From: Candidatus Nitrotoga sp. CP45
Lineage (GTDB): Bacteria; Pseudomonadota; Gammaproteobacteria; Burkholderiales; Gallionellaceae
Direction: 5' to 3'
Assembly: GCA_003402375.1 (NCBI GenBank)
Contig: QFXJ01000051.1
Location: 1-64,000 of the forward strand
DNA length: 64,000 nt
Under the pieces are notes generated by a model. It saw nothing but the letters and a program-made list of their open reading frames with translations, had not been told where the DNA came from and ran no database searches. Below, piece after piece: positions 28,577 through 39,348 of the stretch (position 1 is its first letter; the number at the start of each line of letters is the position of its first letter). The position numbers were made by a program, and so were the translations under genes.

Positions 28577-29202
28577 TATCGCGCTGATGACTCAATAATT
28601 ACGATAAATTTGATCTTCTCAAAGAATGTTATAAGCCAAGCTGACTGTATTCCGACCTCTTCAATAACTGAGAAGTAATACTCAGCAACATCTGGTTCAC
28701 GGTGAGCGTAAGTCAGTTGCGTTAAGAACTCCTCGGGCATCCGATATTTCATTACATCCGCCCAGACACGCGATTCGGGCACAGCCGACAGAATGTTATG
28801 GTAATGACTTAGTCCGCGAACGATTTTTTTGACGACACGAATGACTCTCGGATCTTTCCCGGGATAGACCATGTGTTTGGATTTGCCATCAATTTCGACT
28901 GGTTGCCAAGTATTGACAATATCTTGGATGCGACGGGGGCCATCAACTTGCTTGAAGCTGCGTTGAACCGTTGTGTTCCAGAGTTCGTAGCGACAGTCAT
29001 TTGGCTCGCCCGCCAATGACAGGATGTTTCGAAAATGTGCTTCATCATCTGCCCACCCGTTATTGCACAAATTGCAGGATTGGATGGTCAGGCGTTGTAC
29101 TCTCGACTTCGCTTTCGATTCTGGATACAAGCACTTGGGGAAAACATGTTCCTTGTCGGTGGCGTCACGCTTTCCACAATATGCGCACAGTTTCTTGCTC
29201 AA
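28576..29202 (-). CDS. HNH endonuclease-like protein
   Basis: A 208-residue protein with a zinc-ribbon HNH arrangement in its first 50 residues: Cys6-x2-Cys9, DKEHVFPKCLYP with the catalytic-type His19, and Cys43-x2-Cys46 followed by NNGW. The remaining 150 residues (for example RGLSHYHNILSAVPESRVWA) form an unrecognised domain. The start is a TTG at 29202 preceded by AAGGGA at suitable distance. Such proteins occur in defence and mobile contexts, but no methyltransferase or other partner is adjacent. Nuclease activity is inferred from the motif only. Confidence 0.7.
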   Translation of the reverse strand: MSKKLCAYCGKRDATDKEHVFPKCLYPESKAKSRVQRLTIQSCNLCNNGWADDEAHFRNILSLAGEPNDCRYELWNTTVQRSFKQVDGPRRIQDIVNTWQPVEIDGKSKHMVYPGKDPRVIRVVKKIVRGLSHYHNILSAVPESRVWADVMKYRMPEEFLTQLTYAHREPDVAEYYFSVIEEVGIQSAWLITFFEKIKFIVIIESSAR

Positions 29203-29314
29203 GATTCATCCCTTTGCGCTTTCTTAGCTAACGTAAAGTTGACATCCTAAAAAATGCCGACAAAGGCACCTGTAAGATGCATAAACTGGCGCTGATTGCG
29301 GATGTGACACATGA

Positions 29315-31356
<2,042 letters not shown>

Positions 31357-31444
31357 GCGAACAAATTACTGTAAATGAGGTGGGAAAGCAAGCGTGTGCT
31401 ATTCCGATACTCCAAGGGCCGTAAGTGAGGATGTCGTTAATAGT

Positions 31445-32377
31445 TCATGCAATAAGCTGGGCGATCAACGCCACGTCGGCGGCACCGGTCACTGGCAGGC
31501 CATGAGTAGACTGGTATTCTTTAATGAGTTGCCGTGAGGTTTGACCGAATATTCCATCCGCTTTAATGTCCACGCCGCGATCCGATAGCCCTAGCTGGAG
31601 AAGGCGCACATCCAGCCCGCGTTGCAGAGGCGATTGCAAAGCCAATGGGCGCGTTCCAGGCTGCGGGCCATCGTAGCAGCCGCGAGGAGTGGCTGAAAGT
31701 GTTACGTTGGAAATTTCTTGGCCGCGTACAACCAGCGGTAGCTCTAGCCCCCAGTAACCCTGATCAATCAGGCGTTGGAAGGTATCCATGCGATAGACGG
31801 TGGCGCGTAAATCGGCGCGAGTATTTTCGGCCAACCAAGCGCGACGGATGGCTATGTAAGCGGCAATCCATTTCTGCTCGCTGACGCTGGAGATATCGCC
31901 GACTTGTTGTATGGTGCGGGTGCGCATTAATTTCCATGAACCGTGCACGAAACTGTCGTATACCACCGCTACACCAAGTGGACTAGTAATTTTTAAGCGT
32001 TCTGCAGTTTGAGCGGCAGGCTGCCAATAGGTTTCATCGAAAAAAGTGTCCTGTGTATCGCGCATAACGTTGTCGTCAGCACTGGCACGTAGCAGGTTAT
32101 GTAGTTTAAATTCTTTATCCAGCTTAAGGTCGCGTGCCGCAAAGCGTGGCAGGTAGGATTCTAAACGGGAGCTAAAGCGGGCACCCGAGTTGGCGCAATA
32201 GCGTTGCATCAACTCATATAGATTACCTGAGCCCAGTGTGGTCTGCGACCGGCCGAAGGTGAGATGTCCAGTGTCACCTGCAATTAGTGTCACCTGGCCG
32301 TAATCACCCAGCACTTCGCCGGTCTCGAAGATATTGATGAGAGCCTCGGCGGTTTTCTTTTGGGTTGCTGTCAACAT
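31445..32377 (-). CDS. GH46 chitosanase with peptidoglycan-binding domain
   Basis: A 310-residue protein. Residues 1-230 match GH46 chitosanases: NIFETG with putative catalytic Glu18, GDYGQVTLI, and GDTGHLTFGRSQTT with Asp35, followed by YDSFVHGSW. The C-terminal part (about 240-308) is a PG-binding type 1 repeat (LQRGLDVRLLQLGL, DGIFGQTSRQLIKEYQ). It would hydrolyse chitosan or a related amino-sugar polymer. No signal peptide is visible at the chosen ATG, so export or phage-like release is unexplained. The gene lies alone between thiC and a MITE. Confidence 0.85.
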   Translation of the reverse strand: MLTATQKKTAEALINIFETGEVLGDYGQVTLIAGDTGHLTFGRSQTTLGSGNLYELMQRYCANSGARFSSRLESYLPRFAARDLKLDKEFKLHNLLRASADDNVMRDTQDTFFDETYWQPAAQTAERLKITSPLGVAVVYDSFVHGSWKLMRTRTIQQVGDISSVSEQKWIAAYIAIRRAWLAENTRADLRATVYRMDTFQRLIDQGYWGLELPLVVRGQEISNVTLSATPRGCYDGPQPGTRPLALQSPLQRGLDVRLLQLGLSDRGVDIKADGIFGQTSRQLIKEYQSTHGLPVTGAADVALIAQLIA

Positions 32378-32411
32378 AATTGTAATTCCTCAGTTTTTGA
32401 GTTGATCTTTA

Positions 32412-32552
32412 GGGCGCCTCTAAAAATTCAAGTTTCTAGGCAAGACAAGGCATGAGTAAAAAATTTGAGCGCGGCATATAATTGATATGTAAGCGATAAT
32501 TTTTTTCGAGTAACGCCGTATTGTGACGAAAATTGGATTTTTAGAGGTGCCC
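32412..32552. mobile_element. 141-bp MITE with TTTA target duplication
   Basis: Terminal inverted repeats GGGCGCCTCTAAAAAT (32412-32427) and ATTTTTAGAGGTGCCC (32537-32552) differ at one position. TTTA occurs directly outside both ends (32408-32411 and 32553-32556), as expected for a target-site duplication. It has no coding capacity. A second copy begins at 63905. Confidence 0.8.
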
Positions 32553-32600
32553 TTTAATATTTTTAGCCTGAAGTTCATATGTCCTGGCTGTGCTGAACAC

Positions 32601-33458
32601 TTACCCATCAAATGCCACATCCCCTTCATCCACCATGTCGCCCACATTGATATTCTTGAAGTCAAACAGTTTGCTGTCCATTAGGTGGGAGGGTTTAACG
32701 TTCTGCATGGCGGTGAAAATGGACTGGCTGCGGCCGGGGTACTGGCGCTCCCATGCCGTTAACATTTCCTTGATATTCTGGCGTTGCAGGTTTTCCTGCG
32801 CACCGCACAGATTGCACGGAATGATGGGAAATTTCAGGGTGCGGGCAAAACTGGCAATATCTTTCTCGGCGCAATAAGCCAATGGGCGAATCACCACGTG
32901 GTCGCCCTTATCCGTAACCAGCTTCGGTGGCATAGCCTTGAGTTTGCCGCCAAAGAATATATTCAGGAACAGCGTTTCTATCATGTCGTCGCGGTGGTGG
33001 CCCAATGCGATCTTGTTTGCACCCAGCTCTCCGGCCACGCGATAGATGATGCCGCGACGTAAACGCGAGCAGAGTGAGCAGGTGGTTTTGCCTTCCGGGA
33101 TTTTCTCCTTGACGATGGAATAGGTATCCTGGGTTTCAATGTGATACTCGATGCCAATCGATTTGAAATAGTCGGGCAGGATATGCTCCGGAAAACCCGG
33201 CTGCTTCTGATCCAGATTCATGGCGATCAGGCGAAAATTAATCGGTGCGCGTTTTTGCAACGTACGCAAAATTTCCAGCAGGGTGTAAGAATCCTTGCCA
33301 CCGGACATGCACACCATTATGGTATCGCCTTCTTCGATCATGTTGAAGTCGCCGATAGCGCGGCCAACTTGTTGTTCCAGTCGTCCGCGCAGGCGGTTAA
33401 AATTGCTGGAGTGGTGCTCAAAATGGATGGGGTGTGTGATGGCGTTCATATTGCTCAT
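32601..33458 (-). CDS. ttcA: tRNA 2-thiocytidine(32) synthetase TtcA
   Basis: Thiolates cytidine 32 of certain tRNAs using an iron-sulfur cluster. The protein is 285 residues with the PP-loop SGGKDS (52-57), the first cysteine pair in [10 protein letters not shown] (about 130), LGHHRDD, and a further CNLCGAQ (about 220). Length and motifs fit TtcA. The adjacent pteridine reductase gene ends directly at its start (33458/33459), so the two are probably co-transcribed. Confidence 0.96.
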   Translation of the reverse strand: MSNMNAITHPIHFEHHSSNFNRLRGRLEQQVGRAIGDFNMIEEGDTIMVCMSGGKDSYTLLEILRTLQKRAPINFRLIAMNLDQKQPGFPEHILPDYFKSIGIEYHIETQDTYSIVKEKIPEGKTTCSLCSRLRRGIIYRVAGELGANKIALGHHRDDMIETLFLNIFFGGKLKAMPPKLVTDKGDHVVIRPLAYCAEKDIASFARTLKFPIIPCNLCGAQENLQRQNIKEMLTAWERQYPGRSQSIFTAMQNVKPSHLMDSKLFDFKNINVGDMVDEGDVAFDG

Positions 33459-34199
33459 TCAAAGGTTGATACTGCGTCCGCCATCCACCGCGATAATTTG
33501 TCCGGTAATGTAGGGCGCATCGTTTAATAAAAACTTCACGGTACGGGCAATGTCGTCTGGCTCGCCTTCGCGTTTGAGCAAGGTATGCGCGATGATCTTT
33601 CTCCGACGCGTCTCATCGTCCCACTCCGCAGTTTCAGGCCACACAATGACGCCAGGGGCAATCGCGTTGACGCGCACCTGTGGGGCCATTTCCTGCGCCA
33701 GCGCGCGCGTGAGCGCCGACAGTCCGCCCTTTGCTATGCTATATAACAAGTGCCCACGCATTGGCCGTTCGGCATGGATGTCCACGATGTTGACAATGGC
33801 GCCGTGGTTGTGGCGCAACTCCCTCGCTGCCGCTTGTGCGAGCAGCAGTGGGGCTTTCAGGTTGGTGCCAATGAGGTCGTTCCAGTTTTGATCGTTCACA
33901 TCGCTTAGTGACGTTGCAAAAAAACTGGAAGCATTATTAACCAGCGCATCCAGACGCCCAAAGTGGCTGATGGTTTCCTCTACCAGCCGGAACAGAGCTT
34001 GCGGATCCAGCAGATCTGCCTGTATGTGCAGCGCAGAGCCAGGACGCTCGGCTTGCAACTCGGACTGCAAAGCCAATGCATCCTGCGCAGAAGAACGGTA
34101 GTGCAGCGCAATGTTCGCCCCCGCTGCGTGCAGCTTGCGGCAGATCGCCGCGCCCACGCGCTTTGCGCCACCCGTCACTAATACCACTTTACCTTGCAT
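33459..34199 (-). CDS. Pteridine reductase (SDR family)
   Basis: SDR enzyme of 246 residues from the ATG at 34199 (MQGKVVLVTGGAKRVG). TGGAKRVG with its basic residue is typical of pteridine/dihydropteridine reductases (FolM/PTR1 type), which reduce folate or biopterin derivatives. NNASSFF, the catalytic YSIAKGG and the C-terminal YITGQIIAVDGGRSI are present. The frame extends upstream to 34256, but that would run into the divergent methyltransferase start. It shares a 55-base promoter region with that divergent gene and abuts ttcA downstream. Confidence 0.88.
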   Translation of the reverse strand: MQGKVVLVTGGAKRVGAAICRKLHAAGANIALHYRSSAQDALALQSELQAERPGSALHIQADLLDPQALFRLVEETISHFGRLDALVNNASSFFATSLSDVNDQNWNDLIGTNLKAPLLLAQAAARELRHNHGAIVNIVDIHAERPMRGHLLYSIAKGGLSALTRALAQEMAPQVRVNAIAPGVIVWPETAEWDDETRRRKIIAHTLLKREGEPDDIARTVKFLLNDAPYITGQIIAVDGGRSINL

Positions 34200-34254
34200 G
34201 GTGCTCTCCCCTAAACTTACGGCTTGTAATTTAACACATCCCCATCGCTCAATC

Positions 34255-35406
34255 ATGTCCTCACTGCCCTTGCCATCCCCCGAAGCCCAAGCGCACAGCG
34301 ATCAACTGCGTGATTTGATTCATCATGATATTGCGCGGCAGGGAGGGTGGATTCCATTTTCGCGTTTCATGGAATTGGCGTTATATGCGCCAGGAATGGG
34401 TTATTACAGCGCCGGGGCACGTAAGTTCGGCGAAGCTGGGGATTTTGTCACCGCGCCGGAAATTTCGTCGTTATTTGGCCGAACGTTGGCGCGACAATTA
34501 ATTGAAATTATGGCGCAAAGTACTCCGCATATTCTCGAGCTTGGCGCGGGTAGCGGTAAGTTGGCGGTTGATATATTGGGCGAGCTGGAACGGCAGAATA
34601 GTTTGCCCGAACGCTATGACATCCTGGAAGTCAGCGCCGACTTGCGCGGGCGGCAGCAATCATTGCTGCAAGCGCGCTTGCCCCATTTGATTGACCGCGT
34701 GCATTGGCTGGATGCGCTTCCAGATAGCATTTCTGGCGTGCTTGTCGCCAACGAAGTGCTGGATGCGTTGCCAGTGCATCTGGTGCGTTGGACTGATGCG
34801 AATATTGTTGAACGTGGCGTGGCGAGCGAGGGAGAAAACTTTGTGTGGCAGGAACGTCTGCCGGAAAACTTAATGTTGCTGGAGATTGCCCAACAAATCA
34901 AAGTGCCTGATGACACGCTCAGTGACGTATCGCTTGCCGTACGTGGTTTGGTTAGCAGCCTGAGCGAGCGCTTACATCAAGGTATGCTGCTATTTATTGA
35001 CTATGGTTTTGGCGCGCGCGAGTATTACCATCCGCAGCGCACACAAGGCACGCTCATGTGCCACTACCGCCATCATGCACATGACGATCCCTTCTTTCTG
35101 CCCGGCTTGCAGGACATTACCGCGCATGTAGATTTTACCGCCGTAGCGGAAGCGGCCATTGATGCAGGATTGCACCTGTATGGCTATACAACACAAGCCT
35201 ATTTCCTGATTAACGGCGGAATTACTGACTTATTGGCAGAGACCGATTCTGAAAATATTCGCGACTACCTTCCTCTTTCTGCACAACTGCAAAAGCTGAC
35301 TAGTCCTGCTGAGATGGGTGAGTTGTTTAAAATAATTGCTCTGGGCAAGGGAGTAAACATGCCCCTATGTGGCTTTGTATCAGGTGATAAGTCACGTTTG
35401 TTATAA
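34255..35406 (+). CDS. MidA/NDUFAF7-type SAM-dependent methyltransferase
   Basis: A 383-residue protein of the family that includes the mitochondrial complex I assembly arginine methyltransferase NDUFAF7. It begins near MSSLPLPSPEA. Landmarks are GWIPFSRFMELALYAPGMGY, the AdoMet loop ILELGAGSGKLAVDIL (about 93-108), SGVLVANEVLDALP and FIDYGFGAREYYHP. In bacteria the substrate is not established. A frame upstream to 34111 is open but overlaps the divergent gene; the ATG at 34255 gives the family's usual start. Confidence 0.9.
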   Translation: MSSLPLPSPEAQAHSDQLRDLIHHDIARQGGWIPFSRFMELALYAPGMGYYSAGARKFGEAGDFVTAPEISSLFGRTLARQLIEIMAQSTPHILELGAGSGKLAVDILGELERQNSLPERYDILEVSADLRGRQQSLLQARLPHLIDRVHWLDALPDSISGVLVANEVLDALPVHLVRWTDANIVERGVASEGENFVWQERLPENLMLLEIAQQIKVPDDTLSDVSLAVRGLVSSLSERLHQGMLLFIDYGFGAREYYHPQRTQGTLMCHYRHHAHDDPFFLPGLQDITAHVDFTAVAEAAIDAGLHLYGYTTQAYFLINGGITDLLAETDSENIRDYLPLSAQLQKLTSPAEMGELFKIIALGKGVNMPLCGFVSGDKSRLL

Positions 35407-35527
35407 AAATATTCTTATAAGATTGATACGTCAGCAGCTGGATGTCTGGCTATGGAACCCGCATGTTTTATCAAACACTCTGACTTTGGATTTATACTGC
35501 ATCTAACATAATTCTTGTAAGACACGA

Positions 35528-36007
35528 ATGATGAAGCCACATTACCTATTAGTTTTTCTGTGTGTTGGTTATGTCAGCTGGGCACAGGCGGAAATATATA
35601 AAAAAGTCGACGCTGACGGGCATGTGACTTATTCCAGCACACCTATTAGAGGCTCCAAGAAGCTTGATTTGGGACCACTGACCATCGTGCCGTCTCCTGC
35701 GCATGCGCGCAATAACGCTACGCCCTCCGATTTCCTTAAGGTAGATTCGGATACACAGAAAAATCGCGATAATTTGCGTCGCAAAATACTTGAAGAAGAA
35801 TTATCAACAGAACAAAAGTTGGTCGAAGAAGCTCGCCAGAACCTGATGAATGGGAAAGAACACCCGGAAATTTTGAAGGACAAAGACGGTAAGGGCTATC
35901 GAAATGCGGCCAAATATGAAGAAAATATAAAAGCCTTGCAGGTGCAGGTAACATTGCACCAGAAGAATGTCGAAGCGCTTAAGACTGAACTGCTCAAACT
36001 CAAGTAA
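35528..36007 (+). CDS. DUF4124 domain-containing exported protein
   Basis: A 159-residue protein with a signal peptide (about 1-21, ending WAQA). The DUF4124 signature IYKKVDADGHVTYSSTPIRG follows directly. The second half is a charged helical region (RRKILEEELSTEQKLVEEAR, then LQVQVTLHQKNVEALKTEL) likely to form a coiled coil. Function is unknown; such proteins are common in periplasms of betaproteobacteria. It stands alone, convergent with topA. Confidence 0.85.
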   Translation: MMKPHYLLVFLCVGYVSWAQAEIYKKVDADGHVTYSSTPIRGSKKLDLGPLTIVPSPAHARNNATPSDFLKVDSDTQKNRDNLRRKILEEELSTEQKLVEEARQNLMNGKEHPEILKDKDGKGYRNAAKYEENIKALQVQVTLHQKNVEALKTELLKLK

Positions 36008-36061
36008 TTATCGTGTGTTTTTCGGATAAATTTGCTGAAAAATTCATATTCGGACATCTTA

Positions 36062-38638
36062 TTACTTAGTCGCGGATTTTTTCGGAGTAGCTGACTTTTT
36101 TGGGGTAGCTGGCTTTTTCGGAGCGACAGGCTTTTTTGGCGCAGTGGATTTTTTCGGAGTAGCAGGTTTTTTCTTGGCTGCGGCTTTCTTCAAAGATGGC
36201 CCTTTTGCCACACGTTCGGCTAGCAGCGCCAAACCTTCTTGTAATGTTATTTCTTCCGGGGATAAGTCTTTAGGCAGCGTGGCGTTAACTTTTCCATGTC
36301 TTACGTAGGGCCCATAACGGCCATTGCAGACCTCCACTGGCTTTTGGTCATCAGGATGCGCGCCCAGTTCCCGTAATACAGTATTGGAAGTTCTTGCCTC
36401 TGCTAATAAGGCTACTGCGCGTTCCAACTGTATGGTGAAAACACTGTCTCCCTTGGGAATGGATTTAAATTTTCCATCATGCCCGACATAAGGGCCGAAA
36501 CGTCCAATGTTGACGATAATTTTTTTTCCGCTTTCGGGGTGGAGTCCCAATTCCTTGGGAAGTTGCAGCAATTGTGTAGCGGCAGCAAGGTCTGCCTGTT
36601 CTGGAGATAATTCCTTCGGCCAGGAAATACGTTTTGGTTTTGTTTTGGAGCCTGCCTCTACTTCACCGAGTTGTATGTAATACCCATAAGGGCCGCGCAA
36701 CAATAACACCGGCAGGCCGCTGACTGGATCGCTCCCCAGTTCTTTGCGCGCTTCCCCTGTATCGGCTTCACCGGCGAGGTTGCGAGTGTAGTCGCACTCT
36801 GGGTAGGCTGTGCAGCCAATAAAGTTGCCACGTTTGCCCAAGCGGGTAGCTAAAGGCTTGCCGCATTTGGGGCAGGCTTCGTCAATTAATTCTTGGGTTA
36901 CATCTTTGCGCTCGATGTTCTTCTTATCTTGTATAAGCGCAGTGAAGGGATGCCAGAAATCGTTTAATACTGGAATCCAGTCGCGCTTGCCATCGGAAAT
37001 TTCATCCAGCTCATCCTCCATTTGTGCAGTAAATCCGTAATCGACATAGCGCGTAAAATGTTCCGTGAGGAAACGGATAACAACACGTCCAACATCGGTC
37101 GGCTTGAATCGTTTTTTGTCCAGCATTGCATATTCACGAGCCTGTAGCGTGGAAATGATGCTGGCATAAGTTGAGGGACGCCCGATGCCATGCTCTTCTA
37201 AAGTTTTTACTAAACTGGCTTCGGAAAATCGCGGGGGCGGCTGGGTAAAATGCTGTTCACCATATAATTTATCAAGAGGAATAGTCTCTCCCTCTTCCAA
37301 AGGCGGCAATTTTTTGTTTTCTTCTTCTTCGCTGTCATCCGTGCTTTCTTGGTAGACCGCGATAAATCCAGGAAATATAAGGGTTTGGCCGCTGGCGCGA
37401 AACAGGGTGTCATCCCCGCCGAGGCGGATATCAAGACTGACTGTATCGAAACGCGCGGGAGCCATTTGACAGGCGAGGGTACGCTTCCAGATCATTTCAT
37501 AGAGCCGCGCTTGATCTATGGTGAGAAACTCCCGCATGTTCTCCGGGGTGCGTGCAATAGAGGTTGGCCGTATGGCTTCGTGAGCCTCCTGCGCATTCTT
37601 GGCTTTACTTTTATAGAGCAGTGCTGTTTTAGGCAAATAGTCCGGTGAAAATTGTGCAGCGATATAACCACGTATTTCCTGCAGGGCTTCCTGCGCCAGC
37701 GTGACGGAATCGGTACGCATATAACTGATTAGTCCTACAGCCTGACCGCCGATGTCGATCCCTTCATAAAGCTGTTGGGCGATACGCATAGTGCGGTCAG
37801 TAGGCATACCTAGTTTGCGTGCTGCCTCCTGTTGCAGCGTGGAGGTGGTGAATGGCGCAGCGGCATAGCGCTGCTTAGCTTTCTTTTCCACGCGCACCAC
37901 GCGCGGCGGCAATTTGGCCGCACTGATATTGTCAAAAATCTTCTGGTATTCCGCCTCGCTGGCTATACCTAGCTGCTCCAGTTTTTTCCCTTGATATTGA
38001 AACAGTTTGGCGGTAAATGGTTGGCTATTTTTCTGGCTGTCGAGATGCACAGTCCAATATTCCTGTGAGCGGAATGCCTCGATTTCTAATTCGCGTTCTA
38101 CGATCAGGCGCAGCGCCGGGCTTTGCACGCGTCCGGCAGAAAGCCCGGGGCGTATTTTGCGCCATAGTAGCGGCGACAGATTGAAACCCACCAAGTAATC
38201 CAGCGCACGCCGCGCCTGTTGCGCGTTTACCAAGGGAATCGAAATTTCACGCGGATGTGCCACCGCTTCGCGCACCGCAGACTGGGTAATTTCGTAGAAC
38301 ACTACGCGCTGCATGGATTTGTTTTTCAAATTGCGCTTGCCTTTGAGCAGCTCAGCGACATGCCAGGCTATGGCTTCCCCCTCACGATCCGGGTCAGGCG
38401 CCAGATAGATATTGTCTGCCTGAGCGGCGGCTTTGGCGATGGCGTCTACATGTTTGCTGTTTCGCGCAATAATTTCGTACTGCATGGCAAAATCATGTTC
38501 AGTATCGATCGCCCCTGATTTGGGTATCAGGTCGCGCACATGTCCATAGGTCGCCAGTATCTCAAAATCTTTACCCAGATATTTTTTCAGGGTGACGGCT
38601 TTGGCCGGGGATTCAACGATTAGTAGATTACTCGCCAT
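36062..38638 (-). CDS. topA: DNA topoisomerase I
   Basis: Type IA topoisomerase of 858 residues that relaxes negative supercoils. The Toprim domain opens with LLIVESPAKAVTLKKYLG, the active-site tyrosine (about 307) lies in GLISYMRTDSVTL, and a four-cysteine zinc finger starts at CPKCGKPLATRLG (about 590). Repeated C-terminal modules (IGRFGPYVGHDGKF, NGRYGPYVRHGK) follow. The last 40 residues are a low-complexity tail of KKPATP/KKSATP units, probably a DNA-binding extension. It is downstream of smg and dprA, the order smf-smg-topA known from many Proteobacteria. Confidence 0.98.
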   Translation of the reverse strand: MASNLLIVESPAKAVTLKKYLGKDFEILATYGHVRDLIPKSGAIDTEHDFAMQYEIIARNSKHVDAIAKAAAQADNIYLAPDPDREGEAIAWHVAELLKGKRNLKNKSMQRVVFYEITQSAVREAVAHPREISIPLVNAQQARRALDYLVGFNLSPLLWRKIRPGLSAGRVQSPALRLIVERELEIEAFRSQEYWTVHLDSQKNSQPFTAKLFQYQGKKLEQLGIASEAEYQKIFDNISAAKLPPRVVRVEKKAKQRYAAAPFTTSTLQQEAARKLGMPTDRTMRIAQQLYEGIDIGGQAVGLISYMRTDSVTLAQEALQEIRGYIAAQFSPDYLPKTALLYKSKAKNAQEAHEAIRPTSIARTPENMREFLTIDQARLYEMIWKRTLACQMAPARFDTVSLDIRLGGDDTLFRASGQTLIFPGFIAVYQESTDDSEEEENKKLPPLEEGETIPLDKLYGEQHFTQPPPRFSEASLVKTLEEHGIGRPSTYASIISTLQAREYAMLDKKRFKPTDVGRVVIRFLTEHFTRYVDYGFTAQMEDELDEISDGKRDWIPVLNDFWHPFTALIQDKKNIERKDVTQELIDEACPKCGKPLATRLGKRGNFIGCTAYPECDYTRNLAGEADTGEARKELGSDPVSGLPVLLLRGPYGYYIQLGEVEAGSKTKPKRISWPKELSPEQADLAAATQLLQLPKELGLHPESGKKIIVNIGRFGPYVGHDGKFKSIPKGDSVFTIQLERAVALLAEARTSNTVLRELGAHPDDQKPVEVCNGRYGPYVRHGKVNATLPKDLSPEEITLQEGLALLAERVAKGPSLKKAAAKKKPATPKKSTAPKKPVAPKKPATPKKSATPKKSATK

Positions 38639-38659
38639 GGTGGTGTTTAATTTTAATAT

Positions 38660-39115
38660 TTAATGTAAGCGACTGGAGTCAGCCGGAGTAAGCAGGTCTT
38701 CGATTATTAAAGGATCCAAGTCTTGACGTTGATTCCACAACACCATGAGAACGATGAGCTTGATTTTGTCCAGCGGCAAATTTTCACGGTTCAATGCGAC
38801 CGCGCGGTCGAGGATCATTTCCCGTTCCACGGGTGTGATTACTTTATTTTGTTCCCAAAATGTCAGAAAACTACGTACCTCAAAGCTAATGCGCTTGATT
38901 TCCAAATCAGCATAAAAACGCTCACCGCTATCGTTAATGGTGGACGGATAGTTTGCTTTGTTTAATTGCTCTAGGCCAGACAGCCAGGCCAGCGCCAGAT
39001 GAATATCCTCATCTTCGAATCCGGCGGCGGATAACTTGCGGGATAGCTTGTCGGAATTGGGGTAGCGGCCAGCATGAAAATAACTTTCAAATAAAAACAC
39101 TAAGATGTCAAACAT
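38660..39115 (-). CDS. smg: Smg family protein (DUF494)
   Basis: A 151-residue DUF494 protein. It starts MFDILVFLFESYFHAGRYPN, and the rest is mostly helical (LALAWLSGLEQLNKAN, EREMILDRAVALNRENLPLD). The function is unresolved. Its place between dprA and topA, 21 bases from topA, is the widespread arrangement and supports the call. Confidence 0.93.
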   Translation of the reverse strand: MFDILVFLFESYFHAGRYPNSDKLSRKLSAAGFEDEDIHLALAWLSGLEQLNKANYPSTINDSGERFYADLEIKRISFEVRSFLTFWEQNKVITPVEREMILDRAVALNRENLPLDKIKLIVLMVLWNQRQDLDPLIIEDLLTPADSSRLH

Positions 39116-39348
39116 AATGTCCCGATAAAAAATTGATTAAGTAGATGATTATTAAACTTAGGTGTAATTAAACCAAGAGTAAGGGATTATGAATAATTAT
39201 AGTTTTTCTTCTCCTGTGATAGGTGTTGTTCACTAGGAGCTTGTCGGATTTCTCTCGTAATTTATTGATTAAATTGGTGCGTCCGTTATTTAATGGTAAT
39301 GTATTTATATATAATAAACAATATGTTATGTAATTGACAGTCATAGGT

